Assembly: GCA_000961645.1 (NCBI GenBank)
Contig: LADM01000004.1
Coordinates: 1 to 44,014 of the forward strand
Length of the DNA stretch: 44,014 nucleotides
Origin: Gammaproteobacteria bacterium BRH_c0
Lineage (GTDB): Bacteria > Pseudomonadota > Gammaproteobacteria > Pseudomonadales > Porticoccaceae
Direction of reading: 5' to 3'
Both the position numbers and the translations under genes were made by a program. Shown one piece after another: positions 17,116 to 26,804 of this stretch (the first letter of the stretch is position 1; each line of letters begins with the position of its first letter). The notes beneath the pieces were generated by a model. The model saw nothing but the letters and a program-made list of their open reading frames with translations. It made no database searches and had not been told where the DNA came from.

Positions 17116-20100
17116 GACGCTGTGGTTCCATTCATTATGGTTTTATGCAGATCCTGGAGCTTGCGCACCTTGAATTCGCTGCCATGGGCCAGGGCCTGGC
17201 AAACAGCATTGCCACCTGCCAGGGTCGTGGTGTAGTACACGCCGTTCGATTCCGCGGTGGAGCGGATGGTGGAAGAGTCGGCAATGGCCTGGCGCCCCTC
17301 GGTGGTATTGAGGATCAGCTGGATTCTGCCATTCTTGATCATATCAACGATATGGGGCCGCCCTTCCTTGACCTTGTTGACCACTTCCACTTCGATACCG
17401 GCAGCGCGCAGCACGTCGGCGGTACCGCGGGTTGCCACCAGGGAAAACCCCTGGGCAACAAGCTGGCCAGCGACCTGGGCGACACCGGCCTTGTCCGGCT
17501 CACGGACACTGATAAAAGCAGTGCCCTTGACGGGGATCTCATCGCTGGCACCCAGCTGCGCCTTGGCGTAGGCCTCGGCAAAGGTATCGCCCACCCCCAT
17601 CACCTCGCCGGTGGACTTCATCTCCGGGCCGAGGATCGGGTCGATGCCCGGGAACTTGTTGAAGGGGAATACCGCTTCCTTGACGCTGAAGTAAGTGGGC
17701 ACGATCTCCGTGGTGAAGCCCTGGGAGTCGAGGGTCTTGCCGGCCATGCAGCGGGCGGCAATTTTGGCCAGCGAGGTGCCGATGCACTTCGATACGAAGG
17801 GCACAGTGCGGGATGCCCGCGGGTTCACCTCAATCACATAGGTTTTGCCATCCTGCCAGGCCAGCTGGACATTCATCAGGCCCACCACGTTGAGCTCAAC
17901 CGCCATTTGCCTGACGATCTCGCGCATCTCGTTCTGAATGTCTGCGGGCAGGCTGTAGGGCGGCAGCGAACAGGCGGAGTCACCGGAGTGAATGCCCGCC
18001 TGCTCGATGTGCTGCATGATGGCGCCGATCACCACCTGCTTGCCATCCGACACCGCATCGATATCCACCTCAATGGCGGACGACAGGAAGTAGTCGAGCA
18101 GCACCGGTGAGTCTTCCGACACCTGCACCGCTTCGCGCATGTAGCGCAGCAGTTCATCCTCGCCGTAGACAATCTCCATGGCGCGGCCACCCAGCACGTA
18201 GGAGGGTCGCACTACCAGGGGATAGCCTATCTGGCGCGCCTTCTCGATAGCGGCATCTGCCGAGCGAACCGTGGCATTGGGCGGCTGTAGCAGCCCCAGC
18301 TTGTCGATCATTTGCTGGAAGCGCTCGCGATCTTCGGCGCGATCAATGGCATCAGGGGTTGTGCCGATAATGGGCACCCCGGCCTTTTCCAGGGCGCGGG
18401 CGAGTTTCAGCGGCGTCTGGCCGCCGAACTGGACAATCACGCCGACGGGTTTCTCGACATGGACGATTTCAAGCACATCCTCCAGAGTCACTGATTCGAA
18501 ATACAGGCGGTCGGAGGTGTCGTAATCGGTGGAAACAGTTTCCGGGTTGCAGTTGACCATGATGGTCTCGTAGCCATCCTCGCGCATGGCCAGCGCCGCG
18601 TGTACGCAGCAGTAGTCGAATTCAATGCCCTGGCCAATGCGGTTGGGACCACCGCCGAGCACCAGAATCTTCTGGCGGTCGGAGGGATTGGACTCACACT
18701 CCTCCTCGTAGGTGGAGTACATGTAGGCGGTGGCCGTGGAAAACTCCGCCGCACAGGTATCGACGCGCTTGTACACGGGGCGCAGATTGTCGGCGTGACG
18801 GCGTTCACGCACCGCCGCCTCGGTGGTGCCCAGCAGAGTGGCAATACGCTTGTCGGCAAAGCCCTTGCGCTTGAGCTGATACAGGCGAGCCTTGTCCAGA
18901 TCGGCCAGGGTGCGGCCTTCGAGGCTGGTTTCTTCATTGATCAGGTCCTGGATTTGCACCAGGAACCAGGGGTCGATGTTGGTAATACGCTGGATATCCT
19001 CCAGGCGCATACCGACGCGGAAGGCATCCGCCACATACCAAATGCGGTCAGACCCCGCCTCGGCGATCTGCTCGTAGATAAAGCTTGCCGCGTTGTCACT
19101 ATCCAGATCCACATGGGGGTCGAGACCGGATACGCCCACCTCGAGGCCGCGCAGGGCTTTTTGCAGGGATTCCTGGAAAGTGCGGCCAATCGCCATCACC
19201 TCACCCACAGACTTCATCTGGGTGGTGAGCTTGGCGTTGGCAGTGGCGAACTTTTCGAAGGCGAAGCGCGGCACCTTGGTGACCACGTAGTCGATGCTGG
19301 GCTCGAAGGACGCCGGCGTCGCACCGCCGGTGATTTCGTTCTGCAATTCATCCAGGGTATAACCCACCGCCAGCTTGGCGGCCACCTTGGCAATGGGGAA
19401 ACCGGTGGCCTTGGAGGCCAGGGCCGAGGAGCGCGACACCCGCGGATTCATCTCGATCACCACCAGACGGCCATCAGCTGGGTTGACCGCAAACTGCACG
19501 TTGGAACCGCCGGTCTCGACACCGATCTCGCGCAACACCTTGATGGAGGCGTCGCGCATGATCTGGTATTCCTTGTCCGTCAAGGTCTGGGCCGGTGCCA
19601 CGGTGATGGAATCGCCGGTATGGATACCCATGGGGTCAAAGTTTTCGATGGAGCAGACGATGATGCAGTTGTCGTTTCTGTCCCGCACCACCTCCATCTC
19701 GTACTCTTTCCAGCCGATCAGTGATTCGTCGATCAGCAGTTCCTTGGTGGGCGACAGATCGAGGCCGCGCTTGCAGATTTCCTCGAACTCCTCGCGGTTG
19801 TAGGCAATGCCGCCACCGGAGCCGCCCATGGTGAAGGACGGGCGAATAATGCAGGGGTAGCCAAACTGGTCTGGCACCTGGAGGGCTTCTTCAAGGCTGT
19901 GGACAATCACCGCCCGGGCAGTTTCCAAACCAATCGCTTTCATGGCCTGGTCGAAGCGCTGGCGGTCTTCAGCCTTGTCGATAGCATCGGCATCGGCGCC
20001 GATCATCTGCACACCAAACTTTTCCAGCACACCTTCGCGGGCCAGATCCAGGGCGCAGTTCAGCGCCGTCTGGCCGCCCATGGTGGGCAGCAGCGCATCG

Positions 20101-20348
20101 GGGCGCTCCTTGTCGATAATGGCGGCGACCGTGCGCCATTCCACGGGTTCGATATAGGTGGCATCCGCCATGGCCGGATCGGTCATGATGGTGGCCGGAT
20201 TGGAGTTCACCAGTATCACCCGGTAGCCCTCTTCCCGCAGGGCCTTGCAGGCCTGGGCGCCGGAGTAATCGAACTCGCAGGCCTGACCGATAACAATGGG
20301 GCCTGCGCCGAGGATGAGGATGCTTTTGATGTCTGTGCGTTTTGGCAT
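17112..20348 (-). CDS. carB: Carbamoyl-phosphate synthase large subunit
   Basis: This 1078-residue subunit makes carbamoyl phosphate from ammonia, bicarbonate and two ATP, feeding arginine and pyrimidine synthesis. It has the two homologous ATP-grasp halves (first with [17 protein letters not shown] near residue 14, second with [16 protein letters not shown] near 560), the oligomerization region between, and the C-terminal MGS-like allosteric domain from about 940 ([26 protein letters not shown]). Length is standard. It is separated from carA by a heptamer array rather than the usual short gap, and it overlaps greA by 4 nt. Confidence 0.97.
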   Translation of the reverse strand: MPKRTDIKSILILGAGPIVIGQACEFDYSGAQACKALREEGYRVILVNSNPATIMTDPAMADATYIEPVEWRTVAAIIDKERPDALLPTMGGQTALNCALDLAREGVLEKFGVQMIGADADAIDKAEDRQRFDQAMKAIGLETARAVIVHSLEEALQVPDQFGYPCIIRPSFTMGGSGGGIAYNREEFEEICKRGLDLSPTKELLIDESLIGWKEYEMEVVRDRNDNCIIVCSIENFDPMGIHTGDSITVAPAQTLTDKEYQIMRDASIKVLREIGVETGGSNVQFAVNPADGRLVVIEMNPRVSRSSALASKATGFPIAKVAAKLAVGYTLDELQNEITGGATPASFEPSIDYVVTKVPRFAFEKFATANAKLTTQMKSVGEVMAIGRTFQESLQKALRGLEVGVSGLDPHVDLDSDNAASFIYEQIAEAGSDRIWYVADAFRVGMRLEDIQRITNIDPWFLVQIQDLINEETSLEGRTLADLDKARLYQLKRKGFADKRIATLLGTTEAAVRERRHADNLRPVYKRVDTCAAEFSTATAYMYSTYEEECESNPSDRQKILVLGGGPNRIGQGIEFDYCCVHAALAMREDGYETIMVNCNPETVSTDYDTSDRLYFESVTLEDVLEIVHVEKPVGVIVQFGGQTPLKLARALEKAGVPIIGTTPDAIDRAEDRERFQQMIDKLGLLQPPNATVRSADAAIEKARQIGYPLVVRPSYVLGGRAMEIVYGEDELLRYMREAVQVSEDSPVLLDYFLSSAIEVDIDAVSDGKQVVIGAIMQHIEQAGIHSGDSACSLPPYSLPADIQNEMREIVRQMAVELNVVGLMNVQLAWQDGKTYVIEVNPRASRTVPFVSKCIGTSLAKIAARCMAGKTLDSQGFTTEIVPTYFSVKEAVFPFNKFPGIDPILGPEMKSTGEVMGVGDTFAEAYAKAQLGASDEIPVKGTAFISVREPDKAGVAQVAGQLVAQGFSLVATRGTADVLRAAGIEVEVVNKVKEGRPHIVDMIKNGRIQLILNTTEGRQAIADSSTIRSTAESNGVYYTTTLAGGNAVCQALAHGSEFKVRKLQDLHKTIMNGTTAS

Positions 20349-20373
20349 TTCGTATTAACCGTCAGATTTTTTT

Positions 20374-20464
20374 GAGTTGCACGTTGCACGTTTCACGTTG
20401 CACGTAAAGGCGAGGAGCTTTGGTGCTCGACCCGTGTTACGTGAAACGTGAAACTCATTGCACT
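20374..20464. repeat. Inverted heptamer array between carA and carB
   Basis: From 20374 the plus strand reads GAGTTGC, ACGTTGC, ACGTTTC, ACGTTGC, ACGTAA: 7-bp units of ACGTTKC. The far side (about 20436-20456) holds the inverse, TTACGTG-AAACGTG-AAACTC. The arms can pair in more than one register because they are built of repeats. A small inner stem (CGAG...GCTCG) lies between them. The array fills most of the 140-bp carA-carB gap, inside a presumed operon. Confidence 0.82.
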
Positions 20465-20487
20465 ATCGCGGGCCATCAGCCCTGAAC

Positions 20488-21633
20488 TCACGCTGTACCC
20501 TTGCGCGCCAACATGAGTTCCACAAAATGATCAAACAACGGCGCCGCATCCCGTGGCCCGGGGCTTGCCTCAGGATGCCCCTGAAAGCTGAAAGCCGGTT
20601 TGTCGGTGCGGTGAATGCCCTGCAGGCTGCCGTCAAAGAGTGAACGGTGGGTGGTGCGAATTGTGGAAGGCAAGGTACTTTCATCCACCGCAAAACCGTG
20701 GTTCTGGCTGGTGATCAGTACGGTCTTGTCATCCAGGTTCTGCACCGGATGGTTGGCGCCGTGGTGGCCGAACTTCATCTTGACTGTTTTCGCGCCGGAG
20801 GCGAGCGCCAGCAACTGGTGGCCAAGGCAGATGCCGAACACGGGGATATCCGTCTCAAGAAAGGCGCGAATGGCAGCGATGGCGTAATCGCAAGGCTCGG
20901 GGTCGCCGGGGCCATTGGAGAGGAAGATGCCGTCGGGATTCATCGCCAGCACTTCGCTGGCAGGCGTTTGCGCTGGCACCACAGTCAGGTCGCAACCGCG
21001 ATCCACCAGCATGCGCAGGATGTTGCGTTTGACGCCAAAGTCGTAGGCCACCACCTTGAAGCGACCGGTTTGCGGCTTGCTGTGGCCACCGCCCAGCGCC
21101 CACGACCCCTCGTTCCAGGGGTAGACACTGGCAGCGCTGACTTCCTTCGCCAGGTCCATACCCTTGAGCCCGGCAAAGCCCCTGGCGTGGGCAATGGCTT
21201 CAGCCTCATTCACTTCACCAGCCATCAGGCAGCCATTCTGGGCGCCTTTCTCGCGCAGGATGCGGGTCAACTTGCGGGTGTCGATATCGGCAATGCCGAT
21301 AATATTGCGCTCGCGTAAATAGCCGTCGAGGGTCTTCTGGCTACGGAAATTGCTGGCCACCAGCGGCAAATCGCGGATCACCAGACCCGCCGCCCAGACA
21401 CTGCCGGACTCTTCATCTTCGCTGTTGACGCCGGTATTGCCGATATGGGGATAGGTGAGGGTCACTATTTGACGGGCGTAGGACGGATCGGTGAGTATTT
21501 CCTGATAGCCGGTCATTGATGTATTGAAAACCACTTCACCGCTGGAAATACCATCAGCACCAATGGCTATACCCCGGAACAGGGTCCCGTCTTCAAGCGC
21601 AAGCAAAGCGGGCCGACTATTATCGGATTTCAA
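20488..21633 (-). CDS. carA: Carbamoyl-phosphate synthase small subunit (glutaminase)
   Basis: This 381-residue subunit hydrolyses glutamine and passes ammonia to CarB. The N-terminal domain begins [17 protein letters not shown]. The C-terminal class I amidotransferase domain has the nucleophile Cys in [15 protein letters not shown] and the catalytic His-Glu pair in GHPEASPGP. No ATG fits: AAGGAG lies 6 nt before a TTG at 21633 (3 nt before a GTG at 21636), so initiation is at TTG or GTG. A non-ATG start, a long leader and a terminator hairpin upstream suggest tight control. Confidence 0.93.
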   Translation of the reverse strand: MKSDNSRPALLALEDGTLFRGIAIGADGISSGEVVFNTSMTGYQEILTDPSYARQIVTLTYPHIGNTGVNSEDEESGSVWAAGLVIRDLPLVASNFRSQKTLDGYLRERNIIGIADIDTRKLTRILREKGAQNGCLMAGEVNEAEAIAHARGFAGLKGMDLAKEVSAASVYPWNEGSWALGGGHSKPQTGRFKVVAYDFGVKRNILRMLVDRGCDLTVVPAQTPASEVLAMNPDGIFLSNGPGDPEPCDYAIAAIRAFLETDIPVFGICLGHQLLALASGAKTVKMKFGHHGANHPVQNLDDKTVLITSQNHGFAVDESTLPSTIRTTHRSLFDGSLQGIHRTDKPAFSFQGHPEASPGPRDAAPLFDHFVELMLARKGTA

Positions 21634-21704
21634 CACATACTCCTTACATTTGGACAGGGACAACAAGAACGCTGGCGGCAGCCTGACAACAAAAAAGCAG
21701 GTTG

Positions 21705-21744
21705 CAAAAAAACGAGATGAATGACTGGATTCATCTCGTTTTTT
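21705..21744 (-). terminator. Terminator-like hairpin in the carA leader
   Basis: AACGAGATGAAT (21711-21722) pairs with ATTCATCTCGTT (21729-21740) around a 6-nt loop, and on the minus strand it is followed by a run of seven T. It lies between the predicted carA promoter and carA, about 70 nt before the start codon. It is therefore either an attenuator of carAB or, if the promoter call is wrong, the end of the dapB message. A five-codon frame (MIQNP, 21760-21743) with GAGG upstream ends exactly at its base. Confidence 0.8.
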
Positions 21745-21811
21745 AAGGATTCTGGATCATGCGCCTCACTCGGGAATCAGGCCCTGACAAGCGGCCAAAA
21801 CCTGAGGAGCG

Positions 21812-21840
21812 ATTGTAGGGGATCAACCCGGGTGTGTCCA
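21812..21840 (-). promoter_or_regulatory. Predicted carA promoter
   Basis: On the minus strand TGGACA (21840-21835), a 17-bp spacer and TACAAT (21817-21812) each differ from consensus by one base. Initiation near 21805 would give a leader of about 170 nt containing the hairpin at 21705-21744. It lies between the dapB stop and carA. Confidence 0.65.
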
Positions 21841-21881
21841 CCCTGTATTGCCCTGCCCGGCGGGATTAACCCAGGGGCAGA

Positions 21882-22745
<864 letters not shown>

Positions 22746-22749
22746 TCCC

Positions 22750-23865
22750 TTACATTGTAAAGCCGTCAAAGAACTTTTTGACACCTTCAAACCAGCTGGT
22801 TTGGCGGGGGGAATTTTTCTGTCCGCCCAGGTCAGTATGAAATTCAGCCAGCAACTCCTTCTGACGGGCACTGAGATTGACCGGCGTTTCCACCACCACC
22901 CGGCACAGCAGGTCGCCAAGGCCACCGCCGCGTACACTGGGCACGCCCTTGCCGCGCAACCTGAAGAGGCGGCCCGTCTGGGTTTCAGGCGGCACTTTCA
23001 GCTTGACCTTGCCCGACAGGGTGGGCACTTCGAGCTCGCCACCCAGTGCTGCATCGACAAAACTGATGGGCACTTCGCAATAGAGATTGCGGCCATCGCG
23101 CTGGAAGATATCGTGTTCGCGCACCATGATCTGCACATAGAGATCGCCGGGCGGACCACCGGTAGTACCCGCTTCGCCTTCACCGGCAAGGCGAATGCGG
23201 TCGCCGTTATCGACGCCTGGCGGCACTTTCACAGACAGGTTTTTGACCTCTTCACGGCGACCCTGACCGTGACAGCTACCGCAGGGGTCAGTGATCAGCA
23301 CCCCGCGACCGCGGCATTTCGGGCAGGTTTGCTGCACCGAGAAAAAACCCTGGGACATGCGCACCTGACCAACACCGCCGCAGGTGCCACAGGTGGACGG
23401 CTGGGTTCCCTTGCGGGCGCCGCTGCCATCACAGACTTCGCAGCTCACCAGGCTGGGCACGCGGATGGTGGTGGTGACACCCCGCACTGCTTCCTCCAGG
23501 TCGAGCTCGAGGTTGTAGCGCAGGTCAGAACCCCGCGCCGGGCCGCCGCGACTGCGACCACCACCGCCGAAAATATCGCCAAATACATCGCCGAAAATAT
23601 CGCTGAAACCACCGGCACCACCCTGACCACCAGCGCCATTGCCGAGACCTTCATGACCAAAGCGGTCGTAGGCGGCGCGCTTTTCGGCATTGGAGAGCAC
23701 TTCATAGGCCTCGGAGGCTTCCTTGAATTTGTCCTCGGCATCGTGGTCGTCGGAATTGCGGTCGGGGTGGTATTTCATCGCCACCCGCCGGTAAGACTTC
23801 TTGATGTCAGCCTCAGAGGCGCCCCTATCGACGCCCAGTATTTCGTAGTAATCCCGTTTAGCCAT
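22750..23865 (-). CDS. dnaJ: Chaperone protein DnaJ
   Basis: This 371-residue type I J-protein delivers clients to DnaK and stimulates its ATPase. The J domain contains the HPD motif ([11 protein letters not shown]), followed by a Gly-rich G/F region ([15 protein letters not shown]). The zinc region has four CxxCxGxG repeats ([32 protein letters not shown]), then the two client-binding domains. The ATG at 23865 begins [13 protein letters not shown] terminator-like hairpin and a heptamer array separate it from dnaK, which would lower dnaJ relative to dnaK. Confidence 0.97.
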   Translation of the reverse strand: MAKRDYYEILGVDRGASEADIKKSYRRVAMKYHPDRNSDDHDAEDKFKEASEAYEVLSNAEKRAAYDRFGHEGLGNGAGGQGGAGGFSDIFGDVFGDIFGGGGRSRGGPARGSDLRYNLELDLEEAVRGVTTTIRVPSLVSCEVCDGSGARKGTQPSTCGTCGGVGQVRMSQGFFSVQQTCPKCRGRGVLITDPCGSCHGQGRREEVKNLSVKVPPGVDNGDRIRLAGEGEAGTTGGPPGDLYVQIMVREHDIFQRDGRNLYCEVPISFVDAALGGELEVPTLSGKVKLKVPPETQTGRLFRLRGKGVPSVRGGGLGDLLCRVVVETPVNLSARQKELLAEFHTDLGGQKNSPRQTSWFEGVKKFFDGFTM

Positions 23866-23888
23866 TCGGTGTTCCCAGCCTGAAATGC

Positions 23889-23911
23889 AAAAAAGAGGTA
23901 TCAAACCTCTT
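23889..23911 (-). terminator. Hairpin with U-run between dnaK and dnaJ
   Basis: AAGAGGT (23893-23899) pairs with ACCTCTT (23905-23911) around a 5-nt loop. On the minus strand four T follow. This is a modest Rho-independent terminator that could partly stop dnaK transcripts before dnaJ. Confidence 0.6.
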
Positions 23912-23927
23912 GGTAGGGGAGATGTTC

Positions 23928-23988
23928 AACGGGAAACGGGAGACGGGGCGCAACCCACGTCTCCCGTTTCCCGTCTCACATCTCACAC
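23928..23988. repeat. Inverted heptamer array between dnaK and dnaJ
   Basis: The left side reads ACGGGAA, ACGGGAG, ACGGGGC; the right side reads CGTCTCC, CGTTTCC, CGTCTCA, CATCTCA, CA. These are the inverse units ACGGGAR, grading into the ATGTGAG-type unit seen at 22708-22745. The arms surround a short GCAACCC spacer. It begins a few bases after the dnaK stop. Confidence 0.83.
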
Positions 23989-23995
23989 ATAAGGT

Positions 23996-25921
23996 TTACT
24001 TTTTGTCCGCGTCCTTCACTTCCTCGAACTCGGCATCAACCACATCCTCGGCGGTCTGAGCGTTTTCGCCAGCGTCGCCTGCGCCTGGATTTTCAGCCTG
24101 GGCCTGTTCGGCGTAGAGCTTCTGGGCCAGGTTCGCAGAGGCTTCCGACAGCTTGCCGGTGGCCGCTTCAATGGCGTCTTTGTCGTCACTTTTCAGCGCT
24201 TCTTCGACGTCCTTGATGGCGGCTTCGATGGCGGTCTTCTCCTCTTCGGATGCCTTGTCGCCTGCATCGGCCAGGGTTTTGCTGACGGCGTGAACCAGGC
24301 TGTCAGCGGCGTTGCGGGCGTGAACGAGGTCTTCGAACTTCTTGTCTTCCGCCGCATTGGCCTCGGCATCGCGCACCATTTGTTCAATCTCTTCGTCCGA
24401 CAGCCCGGAAGAGGCCTTGATGACGATGGACTGTTCCTTGCCGGTGGCCTTGTCCTTGGCAGACACGTGCAGAATACCGTTGGCGTCGATGTTGAAGGTC
24501 ACTTCGATCTGCGGCAGGCCGCGCGGCGCCGGGGGAATATCCGCGAGGTCAAAGCGGCCCAGGGATTTATTCTGGGACGCCTGTTTGCGCTCGCCCTGTA
24601 CCACATGAATGGTCACGGCAGTCTGGTTGTCATCGGCGGTGGAGAACACCTGGGACTTCTTGGTGGGGATGGTGGTGTTCTTCTCGATCAGCGGAGTGGC
24701 GATACCGCCCATGGTTTCGATACCCAGGGACAGGGGCGTCACATCCAGCAGCAGCACATCTTTCACATCACCGGACAACACGGCGGCCTGGAGGGCGGCG
24801 CCTACTGCCACAGCTTCGTCGGGGTTGACGTCCTTGCGGGGCTCCTTGCCGAAGAAATCCGTCACCTTTTGCTGTACCAGGGGCATGCGGGTCTGGCCGC
24901 CAACGAGGATAATCTCGTCGATCTGGGCAGTGGTCTTGCCGGCATCCTGAAGAGCCAGCTTGAGCGGCTCCAGGGAGCGATTGACCAGGGATTCCACCAG
25001 GGATTCCAGCTTGGAGCGGGTCAGCTTGACGACCAAGTGCTTGGGACCGGTAGCATCGGCAGTGATATAGGGCAGATTCACTTCGGTCTGCTGGCTGGAA
25101 GACAGCTCGATCTTGGCCTTTTCAGCCGCTTCCTTGAGGCGCTGCATGGCCAGGGCGTCGCCCTTCAGGTCAATGGTGTTTTCCTTCTTGAACTCATCGG
25201 CCAGGTAGTTGATGAGGGTCATGTCGAAGTCTTCGCCACCGAGGAAGGTGTCACCATTGGTGGAGAGCACTTCAAATTGCTTCTCACCATCCACATCGGC
25301 GATCTCGATGATGGAGATATCGAAGGTGCCACCACCCAGGTCATAGACGGCAATCACACGGTCACCACCGGCCTTGTCCATGCCGTAGGCCAGGGCCGCA
25401 GCGGTGGGCTCATTGATGATGCGCTTGACGTCGAGACCGGCGATACGACCGGCATCCTTGGTGGCCTGGCGCTGGGAATCGTTGAAGTAGGCAGGCACGG
25501 TGATCACCGCTTCGGTGACCGCTTCGCCGAGGTAATCCTCAGCGGTTTTCTTCATCTTCTTCAGCACTTCGGCAGAAATCTGCGGCGGGGCTTTCTTGTC
25601 GCCTTTGACATCCACCCAGGCATCGCCATTGTCGGCCTTGATGATCTTGTAGGGCACCATGCCGATGTCCTTCTGGACCACAGAGTCGTCGAAGCGACGG
25701 CCAATCAGACGCTTGATGGCGTAGAGAGTATTGTGGGGGTTGGTTACCGACTGGCGCTTGGCCGCCTGGCCCACCAGAATCTCGCCGTCTTCGGTAAACG
25801 CCACGATGGAGGGCGTGGTGCGCGTGCCCTCGGCATTTTCGATAACGCGGGCCTTGCCACCTTCCAGCACTGCCACGCAGGAGTTGGTGGTCCCCAGGTC
25901 AATTCCAATTATCTTTCCCAT
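23996..25921 (-). CDS. dnaK: Chaperone protein DnaK (Hsp70)
   Basis: This 641-residue Hsp70 has the opening [18 protein letters not shown], phosphate-binding motifs [13 protein letters not shown] and [10 protein letters not shown], and the interdomain linker [13 protein letters not shown]. The substrate domain ends in the conserved tail [13 protein letters not shown]. It works with DnaJ and GrpE, encoded on either side in the same orientation. A sigma-32 promoter lies directly upstream. Confidence 0.98.
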   Translation of the reverse strand: MGKIIGIDLGTTNSCVAVLEGGKARVIENAEGTRTTPSIVAFTEDGEILVGQAAKRQSVTNPHNTLYAIKRLIGRRFDDSVVQKDIGMVPYKIIKADNGDAWVDVKGDKKAPPQISAEVLKKMKKTAEDYLGEAVTEAVITVPAYFNDSQRQATKDAGRIAGLDVKRIINEPTAAALAYGMDKAGGDRVIAVYDLGGGTFDISIIEIADVDGEKQFEVLSTNGDTFLGGEDFDMTLINYLADEFKKENTIDLKGDALAMQRLKEAAEKAKIELSSSQQTEVNLPYITADATGPKHLVVKLTRSKLESLVESLVNRSLEPLKLALQDAGKTTAQIDEIILVGGQTRMPLVQQKVTDFFGKEPRKDVNPDEAVAVGAALQAAVLSGDVKDVLLLDVTPLSLGIETMGGIATPLIEKNTTIPTKKSQVFSTADDNQTAVTIHVVQGERKQASQNKSLGRFDLADIPPAPRGLPQIEVTFNIDANGILHVSAKDKATGKEQSIVIKASSGLSDEEIEQMVRDAEANAAEDKKFEDLVHARNAADSLVHAVSKTLADAGDKASEEEKTAIEAAIKDVEEALKSDDKDAIEAATGKLSEASANLAQKLYAEQAQAENPGAGDAGENAQTAEDVVDAEFEEVKDADKK

Positions 25922-25961
25922 TCCAGTTTCTCCACAAAGAGTTTCAGGTTGCTTGTTGGCT

Positions 25962-25989
25962 ATATTGGTGCAGTACGGAATTTTTCAAG
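25962..25989 (-). promoter_or_regulatory. Sigma-32 heat-shock promoter of dnaK
   Basis: On the minus strand CTTGAAA (25989-25983) is a perfect -35. After exactly 13 bp comes ACCAATAT (25969-25962), close to the -10 consensus CCCCATNT. It lies about 40 bp before the dnaK start, in the 125-bp gap after grpE. Confidence 0.8.
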
Positions 25990-26046
25990 GCCGGACTGCA
26001 AATTTCAGGGCTCCAGGGGCACTTTTGCCAGCGGGGAGCACGACTA

Positions 26047-26628
26047 TCAGGCGCCCTTGGCGACCACCACCATGGCGGGCCGCACCAGGCGGCCATTGAG
26101 CTGGTAGCCTTTTTGCAGCACCTCAATGACCGTATTGGCCGCAACACCGGGGATTGGCGCCGTGGCCACCGCTTCGTGCAGCTCGGGATTGAAGGGCTGG
26201 TCCTTGGGGTCGATGCGCTCCACATTGAAACGGCGCAGCACATCGAGCAGGTTCTTGAGGGTCAGATCGACCCCTTCTGCCACGGTGGTAAATGTCTCGT
26301 CACTGCGGTCGATGGCGGCCACCGCGCGCTCCAGGTTATCCACTACCGGCACCAGATCGCCGACAAACTTGTCGAGGGCGAACTTGTGGGCATTCTCCAC
26401 ATCGCGGTCGGTGCGACGGCGCAGGTTTTGCATTTCGGCATGGGCCAGCAGTAAATTTTCTTTGAGGCTGTCTATTTCGGCCTGCAGGCTGGGCGCACTG
26501 TCAGCGGCGCGAATTTCCTCGGCGGCAATGGCCGCCTCATCAACGGGGGCCTGCCCTTCAGTGGCTGGTTGTGGCTGCTCTTCCGGCAAACTGTCTTTAT
26601 CGTGATGCTGTTGATCTTCAGTGGACAC
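26047..26628 (-). CDS. grpE: Nucleotide exchange factor GrpE
   Basis: This 193-residue factor releases ADP from DnaK. It has an acidic, Gln/Pro-rich N-terminal tail, a long dimer-forming coiled coil (about 45-110, including AEMQNLRRRTDRDVENAHKF), and a C-terminal beta domain with the conserved FNPELHEAVAT and VLQKGYQLNGRLVRPAMV. It starts with GTG at 26628, with GGAG 7 nt upstream. It is first in the leftward run grpE-dnaK-dnaJ-dapB. Confidence 0.96.
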   Translation of the reverse strand: MSTEDQQHHDKDSLPEEQPQPATEGQAPVDEAAIAAEEIRAADSAPSLQAEIDSLKENLLLAHAEMQNLRRRTDRDVENAHKFALDKFVGDLVPVVDNLERAVAAIDRSDETFTTVAEGVDLTLKNLLDVLRRFNVERIDPKDQPFNPELHEAVATAPIPGVAANTVIEVLQKGYQLNGRLVRPAMVVVAKGA

Positions 26629-26662
26629 GCTGGCACTCCATAGGTTTTGGCGAATAGTTGCA

Positions 26663-26690
26663 ATATTGGGTCGCCCCGCGATTATTCAAG
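26663..26690 (-). promoter_or_regulatory. Sigma-32 heat-shock promoter of grpE
   Basis: On the minus strand CTTGAAT (26690-26684), a 13-bp spacer and CCCAATAT (26670-26663) match the sigma-32 consensus at all but two positions. They share the spacer length and the CAATAT core with the dnaK promoter. Confidence 0.8.
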
Positions 26691-26804
26691 GGCAACCTGT
26701 CTGTTAACCCCGCCACAGTTCCGGTATAAATGACGCTGGAACCAAATCCCAAAACGGGCACCCATCGCTGGCAACCACTTCTTTTGCTTCAGGACATATC
26801 ATCT

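Noticed and set aside
17145-19724. Long plus-strand frames opposite carB
   Set aside because: Antisense shadows of a single intact 1078-residue gene; no domain similarity.
22801-23883. 360-codon frame antisense to dnaJ
   Set aside because: dnaJ is intact with all four zinc repeats; the opposite frame has no recognisable feature.
24290-26107. 605-codon open frame antisense to dnaK
   Set aside because: It is the mirror of a highly conserved gene with strong codon bias; no recognisable domain, no ribosome site, and it runs through the dnaK promoter region.
26697-26720. LexA (SOS) box upstream of recN
   Set aside because: CTGT and ACAG are present but 10 bp apart rather than 8, and the interior does not match.
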